Assembly: GCF_016861605.1 (NCBI RefSeq)
Contig: NZ_BOLM01000025.1
Location: 1-36,062 of the forward strand
Direction: 5' to 3'
DNA: 36,062 nt
From: Levilactobacillus wangkuiensis
Lineage (GTDB): Bacteria; Bacillota; Bacilli; Lactobacillales; Lactobacillaceae
The notes beneath the pieces were generated by a model. That model ran no database searches. It was not told the DNA's origin and saw nothing but the letters and a program-made list of their open reading frames with translations. Shown in pieces: positions 15,545 through 23,584 of this stretch; the first letter of the stretch is position 1, and each line of letters opens with the position of its first letter. Both the position numbers and the translations under genes were made by a program.

Positions 15545-16303
15545 GTGAAACACACGCGTGGACTCACCGTTTTCCTCACAACGCTCTTGGTTTTAGGCAG
15601 CTTCATCGGCTGGTGGAATCACCGCTGGGCCGTGCTCAACGACCTGCGCGTGCCCCAGACGCGGACGGCCACCCTCTTCTTGCCAGGGACCCACGGCGCT
15701 TGGCTCTCGCTGCGCAGCATGGTCACCAGCCTGGACCGCCCGCACGTCGGGACGTTTGCCCTGACGGCGCGGGTCACCTGGAATGGCCACGTGACTTGGC
15801 AACAGCACCAGTCCGTTGGCCGCAACAATCCGCTCATTCCGGTTATTTTCAAAGATAACACGCATCCGCAGAAACAGGCACGCCAGTTGGCGACCGTCCT
15901 AACCCAACTCCACCGGCGTTACGGCGTGAACCGGGTCAACTTTGTCGGCCACTCCTCCGGCGGCACGATTGCCTACGACTACCTAAACGACCACGCGCCC
16001 GCCCCGGTGGCCGTCGCCCGCATCGTGATGGTGGGAGCCGACTTCCCGGAACGGACGCACCTCGCTGACCGCTATCCAGAGTTAAAAATTTTAAATATCG
16101 CTGGCGTGATTGGCCAGACCGGCAACGACAGTGAGGTGCCGGCGAACACCGTGACCCCACTGCGGCACCTGGTCGCTGGCCGCGTCGGTCAGTATCGCTA
16201 TGAAACGTTTACCGGGCCCGTTTGGGACACGCAACACTCCTTGTTACACGAGAATCCGGCGCTGGACGCCAAGCTGATGCGCTACCTCTATCCGCCGAGC
16301 TGA
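15545..16303 (+). CDS. DUF915-type alpha/beta hydrolase, membrane-anchored or secreted
   Basis: This 252-residue protein has an N-terminal hydrophobic anchor (about residues 6-22) and a hydrolase domain with the nucleophile elbow FVGHSSGGTIAYDY, typical of the DUF915 family common in lactobacilli. The acid and histidine are probably in the last third; H near LLHENPALD is a candidate but not proven. The start is GTG at 15545, with an exceptionally strong AAGGAGGTGG at 15531-15540. Its 3' end overlaps that of the convergent PrsW gene by 16 bases. The gene at 20355-21170 is a paralogue. The substrate is unknown; an ester or lipid is likely. Confidence 0.82.
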   Translation: MKHTRGLTVFLTTLLVLGSFIGWWNHRWAVLNDLRVPQTRTATLFLPGTHGAWLSLRSMVTSLDRPHVGTFALTARVTWNGHVTWQQHQSVGRNNPLIPVIFKDNTHPQKQARQLATVLTQLHRRYGVNRVNFVGHSSGGTIAYDYLNDHAPAPVAVARIVMVGADFPERTHLADRYPELKILNIAGVIGQTGNDSEVPANTVTPLRHLVAGRVGQYRYETFTGPVWDTQHSLLHENPALDAKLMRYLYPPS

Positions 16304-17328
16304 TTGCCTGTCAAAATGCGTTGCCCCTGGAGCGTGCGCGCCTCGCGGAGACCGGCGTTGATCAGCACAAAGATGGCGACCCAGCCGATGGCGATGAGCA
16401 TCCACTGCTGCAGGTATAAAATGTCTAATAAGGCGAACGGCGCGTTCCAGTCCCAGAGGGCGTGGAGCGCGATGGCCAGAAGGTAGAAGCGCAGAAATTT
16501 TGGTGCGACCATGTTACTCCCGGTCACGGGTTGGTGCCGTTCCTTGGCTAAAATGATGGCGGCCCCCATGATGGCGGACCAAATCGTATGGGTCCCGATG
16601 GCTTGCCAGCTACGCATCAGCAGGGTCACCAAGCCATACTGGCCGGTGTACCCCGCCGTTTCAAAGACGGCGAATCCGGCACCGATGGCTGCCCCAACTA
16701 ATAGCCCGTTGAAAATATAATTCAGACGGAAACGGTTCACGAAGTAAGCAATCACCAGCATCTTGGCGGTCTCTTCAATAAAGCCGACAACCAGGGCCGA
16801 CTCCCACGATGTCCCGTTGCCCGATGGAATCAGGGAGTACAGAATCATGGTGGCAATCAAGGAAAGAATCCCGCCGACTAAAAAGACGGTCATTAATTGG
16901 TACACAGAAATATTGCGGAACACATTAATTTCAAAAAACATGATCAATAAGGAAAATGGCACCGTCAGTGAGCCGATGAAGATCATCCCCGGCACGGCGT
17001 TGTTGCTCCGGAAGACCAGGAACAACATCGCTAACAACACGAAGCTGGCTCCCAGTAGCGCAAAGACGCGGGAGAACAGCCAGGGTTTGACGGGTGCCGC
17101 CGACACGGCTTCTAAAGACGGCGTGGTTTCGCGGGTCCCGACAATGAACAGGACCTCCGCATCGTCGCGGTTGTGCGGCTTGAACACCTCTGAAAACATC
17201 TGAAACAGGTGAATCTCCACCACTTTATTCTCGCCGGTCCACTCGTTCATTTCCTTCGTGGCGTCGTCTAGCAAATGGTTGTGATACTCGAATTTTTTTC
17301 TATTTGGCTTGCTCGCTTCATTGGCCAT
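16288..17328 (-). CDS. PrsW-family intramembrane protease
   Basis: This 346-residue protein has a soluble N-terminal region (about 1-80), then eight or so helices. It shows the glutamate pair GFIEETAK, the segment GAAIGAGFAVFETAGY, a His in GTHTIWSAIMG, and ALHALWDW, the motifs that define PrsW/CPBP-like intramembrane proteases. In Bacillus PrsW degrades the anti-sigma factor RsiW; no sigma/anti-sigma pair is visible here, so the target is unknown. The N-terminal extension before the first helix is longer than in minimal PrsW proteins. AGGGGGG precedes the ATG. Confidence 0.83.
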   Translation of the reverse strand: MANEASKPNRKKFEYHNHLLDDATKEMNEWTGENKVVEIHLFQMFSEVFKPHNRDDAEVLFIVGTRETTPSLEAVSAAPVKPWLFSRVFALLGASFVLLAMLFLVFRSNNAVPGMIFIGSLTVPFSLLIMFFEINVFRNISVYQLMTVFLVGGILSLIATMILYSLIPSGNGTSWESALVVGFIEETAKMLVIAYFVNRFRLNYIFNGLLVGAAIGAGFAVFETAGYTGQYGLVTLLMRSWQAIGTHTIWSAIMGAAIILAKERHQPVTGSNMVAPKFLRFYLLAIALHALWDWNAPFALLDILYLQQWMLIAIGWVAIFVLINAGLREARTLQGQRILTGNQLGG

Positions 17329-17463
17329 GGCTGGCCCCCCTTTTTAGATTCACGTTAACCCAGAATTCGGTCGCAAATTAACCGATTTCAAAAAAATTTT
17401 ACTAAAATTAGCGACCCCGTTTCTAGCGCTTAACGAAAAACACGGCACTAATTTCCAATATAC

Positions 17464-17526
17464 GTAAAACGCTTTACTCAAGCGCTTCCAGCGCCATTGA
17501 CCGGCAGGAATCCCGGAATCAATGGC
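17464..17526. promoter_or_regulatory. Two inverted repeats upstream of the nucleoside hydrolase
   Basis: GTAAAACGCTTTAC (17464-17477) is a near-palindrome centred on CG. It resembles a LacI/CcpA-type operator but lacks the outer TG/CA of a catabolite-response site. CCATTGA-CCGG pairs with CCGG-AA-TCAATGG (about 17494-17525). Both are about 60-120 bases ahead of the hydrolase promoter; their roles are unknown. Confidence 0.4.
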
Positions 17527-17581
17527 CGTCTTCTATCTTACCCTGAACCGTCAATTGCTTCAACTTGGTGACGGGGTGAGC

Positions 17582-17610
17582 TTGCTAAATGTAACCAGTT
17601 ACATTATAGT
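17582..17610 (+). promoter_or_regulatory. Nucleoside hydrolase promoter with a palindromic operator in its spacer
   Basis: TTGCTA (17582-17587) and TATAGT (17605-17610) are 17 bases apart. The spacer is filled by AATGTAAC-CA-GTTACATT (17588-17605), a perfect palindrome with eight-base arms. A dimeric repressor bound there would block RNA polymerase directly. The GTAAC/GTTAC core resembles GntR-type sites, but the regulator is not in the window. Confidence 0.75.
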
Positions 17611-17661
17611 TAAAGCAGGCGTTAAAGCTTAAATATTGACCAAAAGGGAGACACTCATATC

Positions 17662-18621
17662 ATGGCAAAACGTAAAATGATTTTGGACTTGGATACTGGG
17701 ATCGACGATTCTCTTGCAATCGCTTACGCATTAGGTGCACCTGATGTTGACTTAATCGGTATCGTCGGTTCATACGGCAACGTTGTCGTTGAAGAAGGCG
17801 GCAAGAACGCATTGAAGATTTTGGAATTGTTGGGTCACACCGACATCCCTGTATACTTAGGCGAAAGTCACTCTTCAACCTCTGACCACTTCGACCGGAT
17901 GGAAGTTAGTGCAAACATTCACGGTCAAAACGGAATCGGTGAAGTTGAACTGCCAGAACCAACGCGTGCCATCGAAAAGGAATCCGGTGTTGATTTCTTA
18001 ATCGAAGCTGCACACAAGTACGGCAAAGACCTGACGCTGGTACCAACTGGCCCAATGACCAACTTGGCTGCTGCCTTGAAGAAGGCCCCAGAAATTGCTA
18101 ACGAAATCGGCAACATGACCTTCATGGGTGGTGCTTTGACCATGCCTGGGAACGTTACCCCATTTGCTGAAGCCAACATCAACCAAGATGCTGAAGCTGC
18201 TAACGCTGTTTTGACCAGCCCACTACACTCTACCATGGTTGGCCTGGACGTTACGCTGCGGACCCTCTTAACCAAGAAGGAAACCAAGCAATGGCGTGAA
18301 CTTGGCACCGTTGCTGGTGAAAAGTTTGCCGACATCGTCGACTACTACATCGAAGCTTACAAGCAATTCAACGACAACTTGGGCGGCTGTGCTTTGCATG
18401 ACCCACTCGCTGTTGGGGTTGCCTTAGACCCTAGCTTCGTCACCACGATTGACCTGAACATGGTCGTTAACTACAACAAGGAAACTTACGGTCGGACCAT
18501 CGGTGATGACAACCGTCTCAACGAACCTACCAACGTTAAGGTTTCCGTCATGGTTGACAAGGACCGTTACCTCAAGGTCTTCATGGACTACCTGACCACG
18601 TTATTCAAAAACAACAAATAA
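17662..18621 (+). CDS. Inosine/uridine-preferring nucleoside hydrolase family protein
   Basis: This 319-residue protein has the calcium-binding motif DLDTGIDD at residues 9-16, and conserved GPMTNLAAAL, FAEANINQDAEAAN and GLDVT blocks; LHDPLAV carries the active-site His. It hydrolyses ribonucleosides to base plus ribose, feeding purine or pyrimidine salvage. Which nucleosides it prefers is not readable. AAAGGGAG precedes the ATG. It is preceded by a well-formed promoter with an embedded operator, suggesting induction by nucleosides or ribose, and followed by two terminators. No transporter gene adjoins it. Confidence 0.9.
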   Translation: MAKRKMILDLDTGIDDSLAIAYALGAPDVDLIGIVGSYGNVVVEEGGKNALKILELLGHTDIPVYLGESHSSTSDHFDRMEVSANIHGQNGIGEVELPEPTRAIEKESGVDFLIEAAHKYGKDLTLVPTGPMTNLAAALKKAPEIANEIGNMTFMGGALTMPGNVTPFAEANINQDAEAANAVLTSPLHSTMVGLDVTLRTLLTKKETKQWRELGTVAGEKFADIVDYYIEAYKQFNDNLGGCALHDPLAVGVALDPSFVTTIDLNMVVNYNKETYGRTIGDDNRLNEPTNVKVSVMVDKDRYLKVFMDYLTTLFKNNK

Positions 18622-18630
18622 GCTTAACTG

Positions 18631-18659
18631 AAAACACTGGCTGCGGCCGGTGTTTTTTT
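18631..18659 (+). terminator. Terminator of the nucleoside hydrolase gene
   Basis: CAC-T-GGC pairs with GCC-G-GTG around TGCG, flanked by AAAA and a run of seven T. Confidence 0.88.
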
Positions 18660-18665
18660 GGATCC

Positions 18666-18713
18666 AAAAAAATGAGCACGGCCCCAATTTGCGGGTTCGC
18701 GCTCATTTTTAAA
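18666..18713. terminator. Bidirectional terminator between convergent genes
   Basis: AAAAATGAGC (18668-18677) pairs with GCTCATTTTT (18701-18710). The A/T flanks allow use by the minus-strand gene ending at 18720 as well as the plus-strand one. Confidence 0.82.
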
Positions 18714-18719
18714 TCGCAA

Positions 18720-19388
18720 TTAAGCCTTGTAGTTAAAGTTGTTGATCATGGTCTTAACCGCGTTGTTCGTGTATTCCGTGGCGTATTGTTGCTTTTGCGC
18801 TGCGGTCAGGGCATCGGTGTTGTTAAAGATGTCCGTGTATTGCTTTTGCATAGCTGGCTTCACGTACTTCTTAGCGTAAGCAGCGGCGGGACTCTTCTTG
18901 ACCTTGCTGTAAGAATAAGTCTTGCCAGTGGCTGAGGCTAAGCGCCGGTTGAGCTTCGTGCCAGTGACCTTAGTACTGAACTTGGTGCTGGATTTCTTCG
19001 TCAGCTTGAACGTGTAAGTCTTCTTCGTCAAGGACGTGGTCGTCTTGTTGTCGGTCGTCTTAAATTCAATCAACTTGTACTTGGTCGTCAACGTCCGCTT
19101 GTTCTTGCTGACCTTAATAGAGGTTGGCACACCATATTTGACGTTGGCACTCTTGCCGTTGAAGTCACCAAAAATCAGCAACGTCCCGGTCTTACCGTTA
19201 GACTTGTATGACTTAAAGTAAAAAGCCGTCTTTGACTTAGCGTTCTTGTAGTAACGCTTCATATCCGTGTTCGTAAAGGTTGCGGGCTTTGCCTTCGTGC
19301 TAGCACTAGCCGCGCTCGGTGCAGCGACACCACCCAGGGTCCCCGCTGCAAGTACTACTAATCCAAGTTTCACCATCAAACGTTTCAT
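18720..19388 (-). CDS. Secreted Lys/Thr/Ser-rich protein of unknown function
   Basis: The protein is 222 residues with a clear signal peptide (basic start, hydrophobic core, AAPSAASAS cleavage region near residue 30). The mature part is very rich in Lys, Thr, Ser and Tyr, without cysteines, and predicted mostly as beta strands between residues 40 and 150 (KTYTFKLTKK, SYSKVKKS). A helical C-terminal tail follows (AYAKKYVKPAMQKQYTDIF). I do not recognise a domain; small basic secreted proteins like this are common in lactobacilli and may bind cell wall. A TTG at 19394 is only three bases from AAGGAGG, so the ATG at 19388, nine bases away, is preferred. Confidence 0.7.
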   Translation of the reverse strand: MKRLMVKLGLVVLAAGTLGGVAAPSAASASTKAKPATFTNTDMKRYYKNAKSKTAFYFKSYKSNGKTGTLLIFGDFNGKSANVKYGVPTSIKVSKNKRTLTTKYKLIEFKTTDNKTTTSLTKKTYTFKLTKKSSTKFSTKVTGTKLNRRLASATGKTYSYSKVKKSPAAAYAKKYVKPAMQKQYTDIFNNTDALTAAQKQQYATEYTNNAVKTMINNFNYKA

Positions 19389-19468
19389 GACCAAAATCCT
19401 CCTTAAGATTAATCCTATACACCTTTTATACTGCCAGTTTATCTGTTTAAATGCAAGCGCTACCGCTT

Positions 19469-20284
19469 CTAGCTTAACAATTCTGGAAAGGTTTGTTCAA
19501 GGTACGCCGCAACCCCAGCGTCGTTGTTGTCTTTTGGCGTGATATGGCTGGCGGCATCCTTGACGGCTGGTTGACCATTCAACATGGCCACGCCATCCCC
19601 AGCGGCCTTGATCATGCCCAAGTCATTCTCGGCATCCCCGAAAGTCATCAGGTTGCTGAAGTCCCAACCGAAGTGCGTCAACAGTTGGCCCAGCCCCACG
19701 GCCTTATCCATATCGGCAGCCAGAAATTCCAAGATTTTTGGTTGTGACCGCACAACGTGATACTGGTCGGTCAGCTCTGGGGTCAGCTTGCTAACGACTT
19801 CATCCAGCGTGGCAGGGTCCGTTGCCATAACGGCCTTACTGAAGAGATGATCGGGTAATTCCGCAAATGGCGTCGGCGTGAAGGTCATCGGGGCCTTCAA
19901 CATTTGTTGATAAACCGATGGCGTTAAATCAGCGACGGGATAGACCTGATCAAAGTCCAAGACGTCCAAGGGGTAGTGGTTGGCTGCCGCAAAGGCGTGC
20001 AACGGCTTGAAGTCCGTGCGACTCAACCCGCTCTGCGCCAAGGCTTCCTTGGTCGTGTTCTGAATGACCAGGGCCCCGTTGAAGGTAATCGTGTAATCTT
20101 CAGCCGTGGTCAGTCCCAGTTGTTCCAGGTAGCCCCAAATCGCATTGATGGGCCGGCCGGTACACAGCACCACCTTGACCCCCGCCGTGTGTAATTGCCG
20201 CAGGGCTGCGGCGTTGGCTTCACTAATGGTCTTATCCGTATTGAGTAACGTCTCGTCTAAATCGAGCGCAATCATCTTTATCAT
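19469..20284 (-). CDS. Cof-type HAD hydrolase
   Basis: This 271-residue haloacid-dehalogenase-fold phosphatase has motif I DLDETL (residues 8-13), motif II CTGRP and motif IV FGDAENDLGM, with a large type IIB cap between. Members dephosphorylate sugar phosphates, pyridoxal phosphate or thiamine precursors; the substrate is not defined. GGAGG lies nine bases before the ATG. It is separated from the upstream hydrolase by 70 bases and could be read from its operon. Confidence 0.87.
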   Translation of the reverse strand: MIKMIALDLDETLLNTDKTISEANAAALRQLHTAGVKVVLCTGRPINAIWGYLEQLGLTTAEDYTITFNGALVIQNTTKEALAQSGLSRTDFKPLHAFAAANHYPLDVLDFDQVYPVADLTPSVYQQMLKAPMTFTPTPFAELPDHLFSKAVMATDPATLDEVVSKLTPELTDQYHVVRSQPKILEFLAADMDKAVGLGQLLTHFGWDFSNLMTFGDAENDLGMIKAAGDGVAMLNGQPAVKDAASHITPKDNNDAGVAAYLEQTFPELLS

Positions 20285-20354
20285 TCGTTGTTGGCCTCCG
20301 TAATTTTCCTTATGCCCCTAGTTTACACGTAACGGCTTGTGAAATAAACCATGA

Positions 20355-21170
20355 TTAGGACAAAAGGTCCTGGCGAATGAGCGCAACGATTTGTTGATTC
20401 TCTGGCAGGTCCGCGTGGTTGGCGTTTGCACCGGTCACGGTAATCTGCGTGAATCCCTTAACTTGATCCTGAAATAAATACTTGCCGCGGTTCACGCTGT
20501 CAAACGGCACGATGCCATCCCCCGTGAAGGTCTTGCTCCCGGCAATCGAGTAGACGACCAGCTGCCGGGGCAACCGTTGCCGCCCAGCTTCCAACGTCTT
20601 GAATAACGGTGTATCCACGGCGGCATCATCTTCCTCCAGGTTGAACGGCGTAGCAATCGTCATCAGCCGATTCGCTCGCACGGCCGATTGATCCAGGCTG
20701 TTCTCCAGAAATAACGTCAGGACCAGGCCGCCGTTGGAATGACCCATTGCCGAGAAATGATTGAACTTATACGTCTTCTGCAAAGCATTAAAGGCCAACG
20801 CAAACCATTTCGCCTGCTTCAAAATATTCTGGGCCCCGTCGTGATGATTCTGAAAACCAACCACGATGAACGGCCGTGTGTCCCCCGGTTGGATACGGCC
20901 GGTGTACACCAGTTGGCCCGTCGTCTTGACCTCGACCCGTAAGAGACTGTGGGTCGCGGGCGTTTCCCGGTTGAGTTCCTTGACCAGCGCATTGAACCGG
21001 TTCTGGGTCGCACTCGAGCCGGGCACCAGAAAGACGGGTGCCATCAGCGTTTGGTAGTGACTGCGGACCTCACTGCGTTGCTGTGGCCGCCAGAGAAACC
21101 CCGGCAGGCTCAGCAAGACCAAAAGGCCCAGCACCACGATAAAGCCGCGTTTAATTGCGTGGATCATCAT
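20355..21170 (-). CDS. DUF915-type alpha/beta hydrolase (second copy)
   Basis: This 271-residue paralogue of the protein at 15545-16303 has an N-terminal anchor (about residues 8-27) and the nucleophile elbow AMGHSNGGLVLTLF. GDGIVPFDSV carries a probable acidic residue, and a His occurs near the end (ANHADLPEN). It is likely exported and membrane-bound. Two adjacent ATG codons overlap the end of the PTS IIC gene by about 20 bases, with GGAGGTGG just upstream. This shows translational coupling with the upstream gene. Confidence 0.83.
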   Translation of the reverse strand: MMIHAIKRGFIVVLGLLVLLSLPGFLWRPQQRSEVRSHYQTLMAPVFLVPGSSATQNRFNALVKELNRETPATHSLLRVEVKTTGQLVYTGRIQPGDTRPFIVVGFQNHHDGAQNILKQAKWFALAFNALQKTYKFNHFSAMGHSNGGLVLTLFLENSLDQSAVRANRLMTIATPFNLEEDDAAVDTPLFKTLEAGRQRLPRQLVVYSIAGSKTFTGDGIVPFDSVNRGKYLFQDQVKGFTQITVTGANANHADLPENQQIVALIRQDLLS

Positions 21171-22446
21171 CGGCCACCTCCCCCGCTATCTGGGCTTGCG
21201 CCTGCACGTGCCATTTCACAAAGGGATAGTAGATGGCCGTGCTCAGCGCCAGGTTCACGAGTCCCAGCACCAGCGCGGACCAATTGCCACCGGTCCCCAA
21301 GAACGCCAGGAAGGGGCCCGGCGTCCCGGTCAACAACGGATACGCGACCGCGGGCACCCAGGCTAGGCGCAGGCACAGCCAGCTGACACTGATGCAGACT
21401 AGCGGTGCCAGGAGAAACGGAATGCCCAGCAACGGGCTCAGCATCACCGGCAGGCCGACCATGATCGGTGCCCCGAAGTTCCCCAGGGTTGGGACCAGAC
21501 TCAGCCACGCTACGGCGTGATGCCGCGTATGGCCGTGAACCAACAGGATGGCCAGCACCAGTCCCAGCAACATCCCCGTCCCGCCAAAGTTGGCGTAGAC
21601 GTCAACGACGGTGTGCAGCGTCACGGGATGGGGCAGCTGCCAGCCGGCATGGTTCAAGACGGCCTCCAAATTTTGCGCCGTCGCTACCGTTTGCCCGCTT
21701 GGCGTGATGGGTTCGAGTACTCCCAACCACGCATACAGGCTGGTCAGACCGCTGTATCCCAAGAGTCCCAAGATGAAATGCGGTAGACGAAACGGCCACT
21801 GAATGGCGCTGACGAACGCCGCATTTAAACTGACCGTCTGGGTGGTCACCCACAATAAGCCCAGCGCGGTGGTTCCCAGCAACCAGCCACTCATCAGTAG
21901 GAATGGCCCCGTCAACCCGGTCGTCTCGTGGTGGACCAGGAGCCAGCGATAGCTATTGCCCACGAGGAGGCCAATCAGAATCCCCATCAGGATGCCCTGT
22001 AGACCGAGGTTGGCCGACGCCCATTTGATGGGACGCAGGGCCAAGACTGACGGTCGACTGACGTTAAAGAATTTCAGACTGATCACGGCGGTCATGCCGG
22101 CCATCAACCGATTGCTCGTCTGCCGGGTCACCGGTGCCACCAAGTAAAAACTCACGGCAAATGCCATCAGGATGGCCGCCAGTCCCAGGGTCCCCGCACT
22201 GATCAGGCGGAGGTACTGGCGCATAACTCTGAGCTGGAACACCCAATTGGCCACGTGTAAGGTCTGATAAAAGTACCCGGTCCGTTGGAGCCAGGCCTGG
22301 TCGACAAAATCTGCTAAACTGCCCAACAAAATAATGGGAAAAATCAGTCGCAACGCTTGGCGAATCGCTGCGACCTGTCGATTGCGCTGGCAGTTGACCT
22401 CCAGCGCAATCAGTGCCGTCCCCAAACGGCTCGTTGTGATTTGCAC
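21151..22446 (-). CDS. Divergent PTS EIIC-like membrane protein (cellobiose-type), no EIIA or EIIB
   Basis: The protein is about 431 residues with roughly ten helices and the layout of lactose/cellobiose-type PTS permease IIC subunits. The late segment NFGAPIMVGLPVMLSPLLGIPF aligns with the family's Asn-x-Glu-Pro...GLP...P loop, but the expected Glu-Pro reads Gly-Ala-Pro, so the residue thought to bind sugar is missing. No IIA or IIB gene adjoins it. It may be a non-PTS transporter, a sensor, or a protein with altered substrate. The start is uncertain: ATGs lie at 22500 and 22470, but only GTG at 22446 has a Shine-Dalgarno-like GGGGGTGAG. It is downstream of a HAD phosphatase and coupled to a DUF915 hydrolase. 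Confidence 0.72.
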   Translation of the reverse strand: MQITTSRLGTALIALEVNCQRNRQVAAIRQALRLIFPIILLGSLADFVDQAWLQRTGYFYQTLHVANWVFQLRVMRQYLRLISAGTLGLAAILMAFAVSFYLVAPVTRQTSNRLMAGMTAVISLKFFNVSRPSVLALRPIKWASANLGLQGILMGILIGLLVGNSYRWLLVHHETTGLTGPFLLMSGWLLGTTALGLLWVTTQTVSLNAAFVSAIQWPFRLPHFILGLLGYSGLTSLYAWLGVLEPITPSGQTVATAQNLEAVLNHAGWQLPHPVTLHTVVDVYANFGGTGMLLGLVLAILLVHGHTRHHAVAWLSLVPTLGNFGAPIMVGLPVMLSPLLGIPFLLAPLVCISVSWLCLRLAWVPAVAYPLLTGTPGPFLAFLGTGGNWSALVLGLVNLALSTAIYYPFVKWHVQAQAQIAGEVADDDPRN

Positions 22447-22528
22447 GTCACTCACCCCCACTGCGGTCATTGTATGCCGGCAGCGGGTCGTTGACCCCAA
22501 CTGGACATTCGGTTAGAACGCGGGCAAC

Positions 22529-23344
22529 TCAAACTAGCCAACGCGCAATCTGGTTTAAGACGGCCCCCTCATCGTTGGTGTCGGGCGTTTGCTGACGACT
22601 CTCCCGTAAGACTTCCGGTGCCGCATTAGCCACGGCAAACCCTTGGCCCACCAGCTCGAGCATGGCGGCATCGTTGCCGGAGTCGCCAAAGGCTGCCATC
22701 TGTGCGGAGCCAATTTGCCAGGTATCGCCTAAATACTGTAGGGCCGCGGCCTTGTTGACGCCCGGGAGCGTCACGTTCATGCCGCCCAGGCCACTGCTGG
22801 TCGCCCGCAAGCTGCCCACAAAGCGTTGGTTAAACGCGGCCGCCTGGGGCGCGATATCGGTCTTCAGCCAGGTTAAATCCAATTTCAAAATGCCATCGGA
22901 AACGGTCGTTAACTGATTCACGTGCGTCAAGCTGGGATAGAAAACCTGTGACTCCTTGAAGCGCTCGCTGTCGGCCGGCAACTGCGTGTAGGCTTTCTTC
23001 CAGCCACAGGCAATCACGAAGCAGTCCGCCATCACGGGCGTTCGACTGATCCAGGTGACCGCCGCCTGCCACAATGATGCTGGAATCGCGGCACACTTCA
23101 GCACCTGCCCGGTTGCCGTCGTGATCAGTGCGCCATCCTCGACCACGTAGGTAATGGCCGTGCGATGCTTTAACGGTGCAAAGAGGCCCTGCGCATGGTC
23201 GAGTGGGTCCCCTGTCGCCACCACAAAATGGACCTGCCGTTGGGCCATCACCGCTAGCTGTGCCTCAAACCGGTGCGCATCGTAGCGCCCGGTGTTATCT
23301 AAAAATGTGCCATCTAAGTCCGTCGCAATCAACCGTGGTGTCAT
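22529..23344 (-). CDS. Cof-type HAD hydrolase (sugar-phosphatase-like)
   Basis: This 271-residue protein has motif I TDLDGTFLDN at residues 8-17, motif II VATGDP, a conserved Lys near the middle and motif IV FGDSGNDAAM; the cap is type IIB. It should dephosphorylate a small phosphorylated metabolite. A GTG at 23353 is in frame, but GGAGGT is seven bases ahead of the ATG at 23344. It is first in an operon with the IIC-like protein and a DUF915 hydrolase. That is consistent with dephosphorylating a sugar, though this is inference. Confidence 0.86.
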   Translation of the reverse strand: MTPRLIATDLDGTFLDNTGRYDAHRFEAQLAVMAQRQVHFVVATGDPLDHAQGLFAPLKHRTAITYVVEDGALITTATGQVLKCAAIPASLWQAAVTWISRTPVMADCFVIACGWKKAYTQLPADSERFKESQVFYPSLTHVNQLTTVSDGILKLDLTWLKTDIAPQAAAFNQRFVGSLRATSSGLGGMNVTLPGVNKAAALQYLGDTWQIGSAQMAAFGDSGNDAAMLELVGQGFAVANAAPEVLRESRQQTPDTNDEGAVLNQIARWLV

Positions 23345-23383
23345 GCCACCCACCTCCCCTTCTGGTAAAGCTAACTTGCACCC

Positions 23384-23412
23384 ATCATACCTGGCCGCCA
23401 GCCGCTGCGCAA
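23384..23412 (-). promoter_or_regulatory. Promoter of the HAD-IIC-hydrolase operon
   Basis: On the minus strand TTGCGC (23407-23412) and TATGAT (23384-23389) are separated by 17 bases. Confidence 0.6.
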
Positions 23413-23533
23413 CGATGTTTGCTTACAAATTTAATGATATTAAATGGCCGATGGCTGAACCATTTGCCAGGCCTGAGGTTATCGGGAGCTTTATTTATTT
23501 GTTTATTGTTGGTATACTATTTTTAAATAAATG

Positions 23534-23562
23534 TTGACAGTCTTGATAAACATCTGTACACT
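23534..23562 (+). promoter_or_regulatory. Promoter of the DUF2087 regulator operon
   Basis: TTGACA (23534-23539) and TACACT (23557-23562) are separated by 17 bases, a near-consensus promoter. Transcription starts near 23570, so the start codon must be the ATG at 23585, not an earlier in-frame ATG at 23531. Confidence 0.8.
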
Positions 23563-23584
23563 AAGACCCATTGGAGGCATCATC

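Noticed and set aside
17464-17477. Catabolite-response (CcpA) site ahead of the nucleoside hydrolase
   Set aside because: The core fits, but the outer TG and CA are absent, so it is kept only as an unassigned palindrome.
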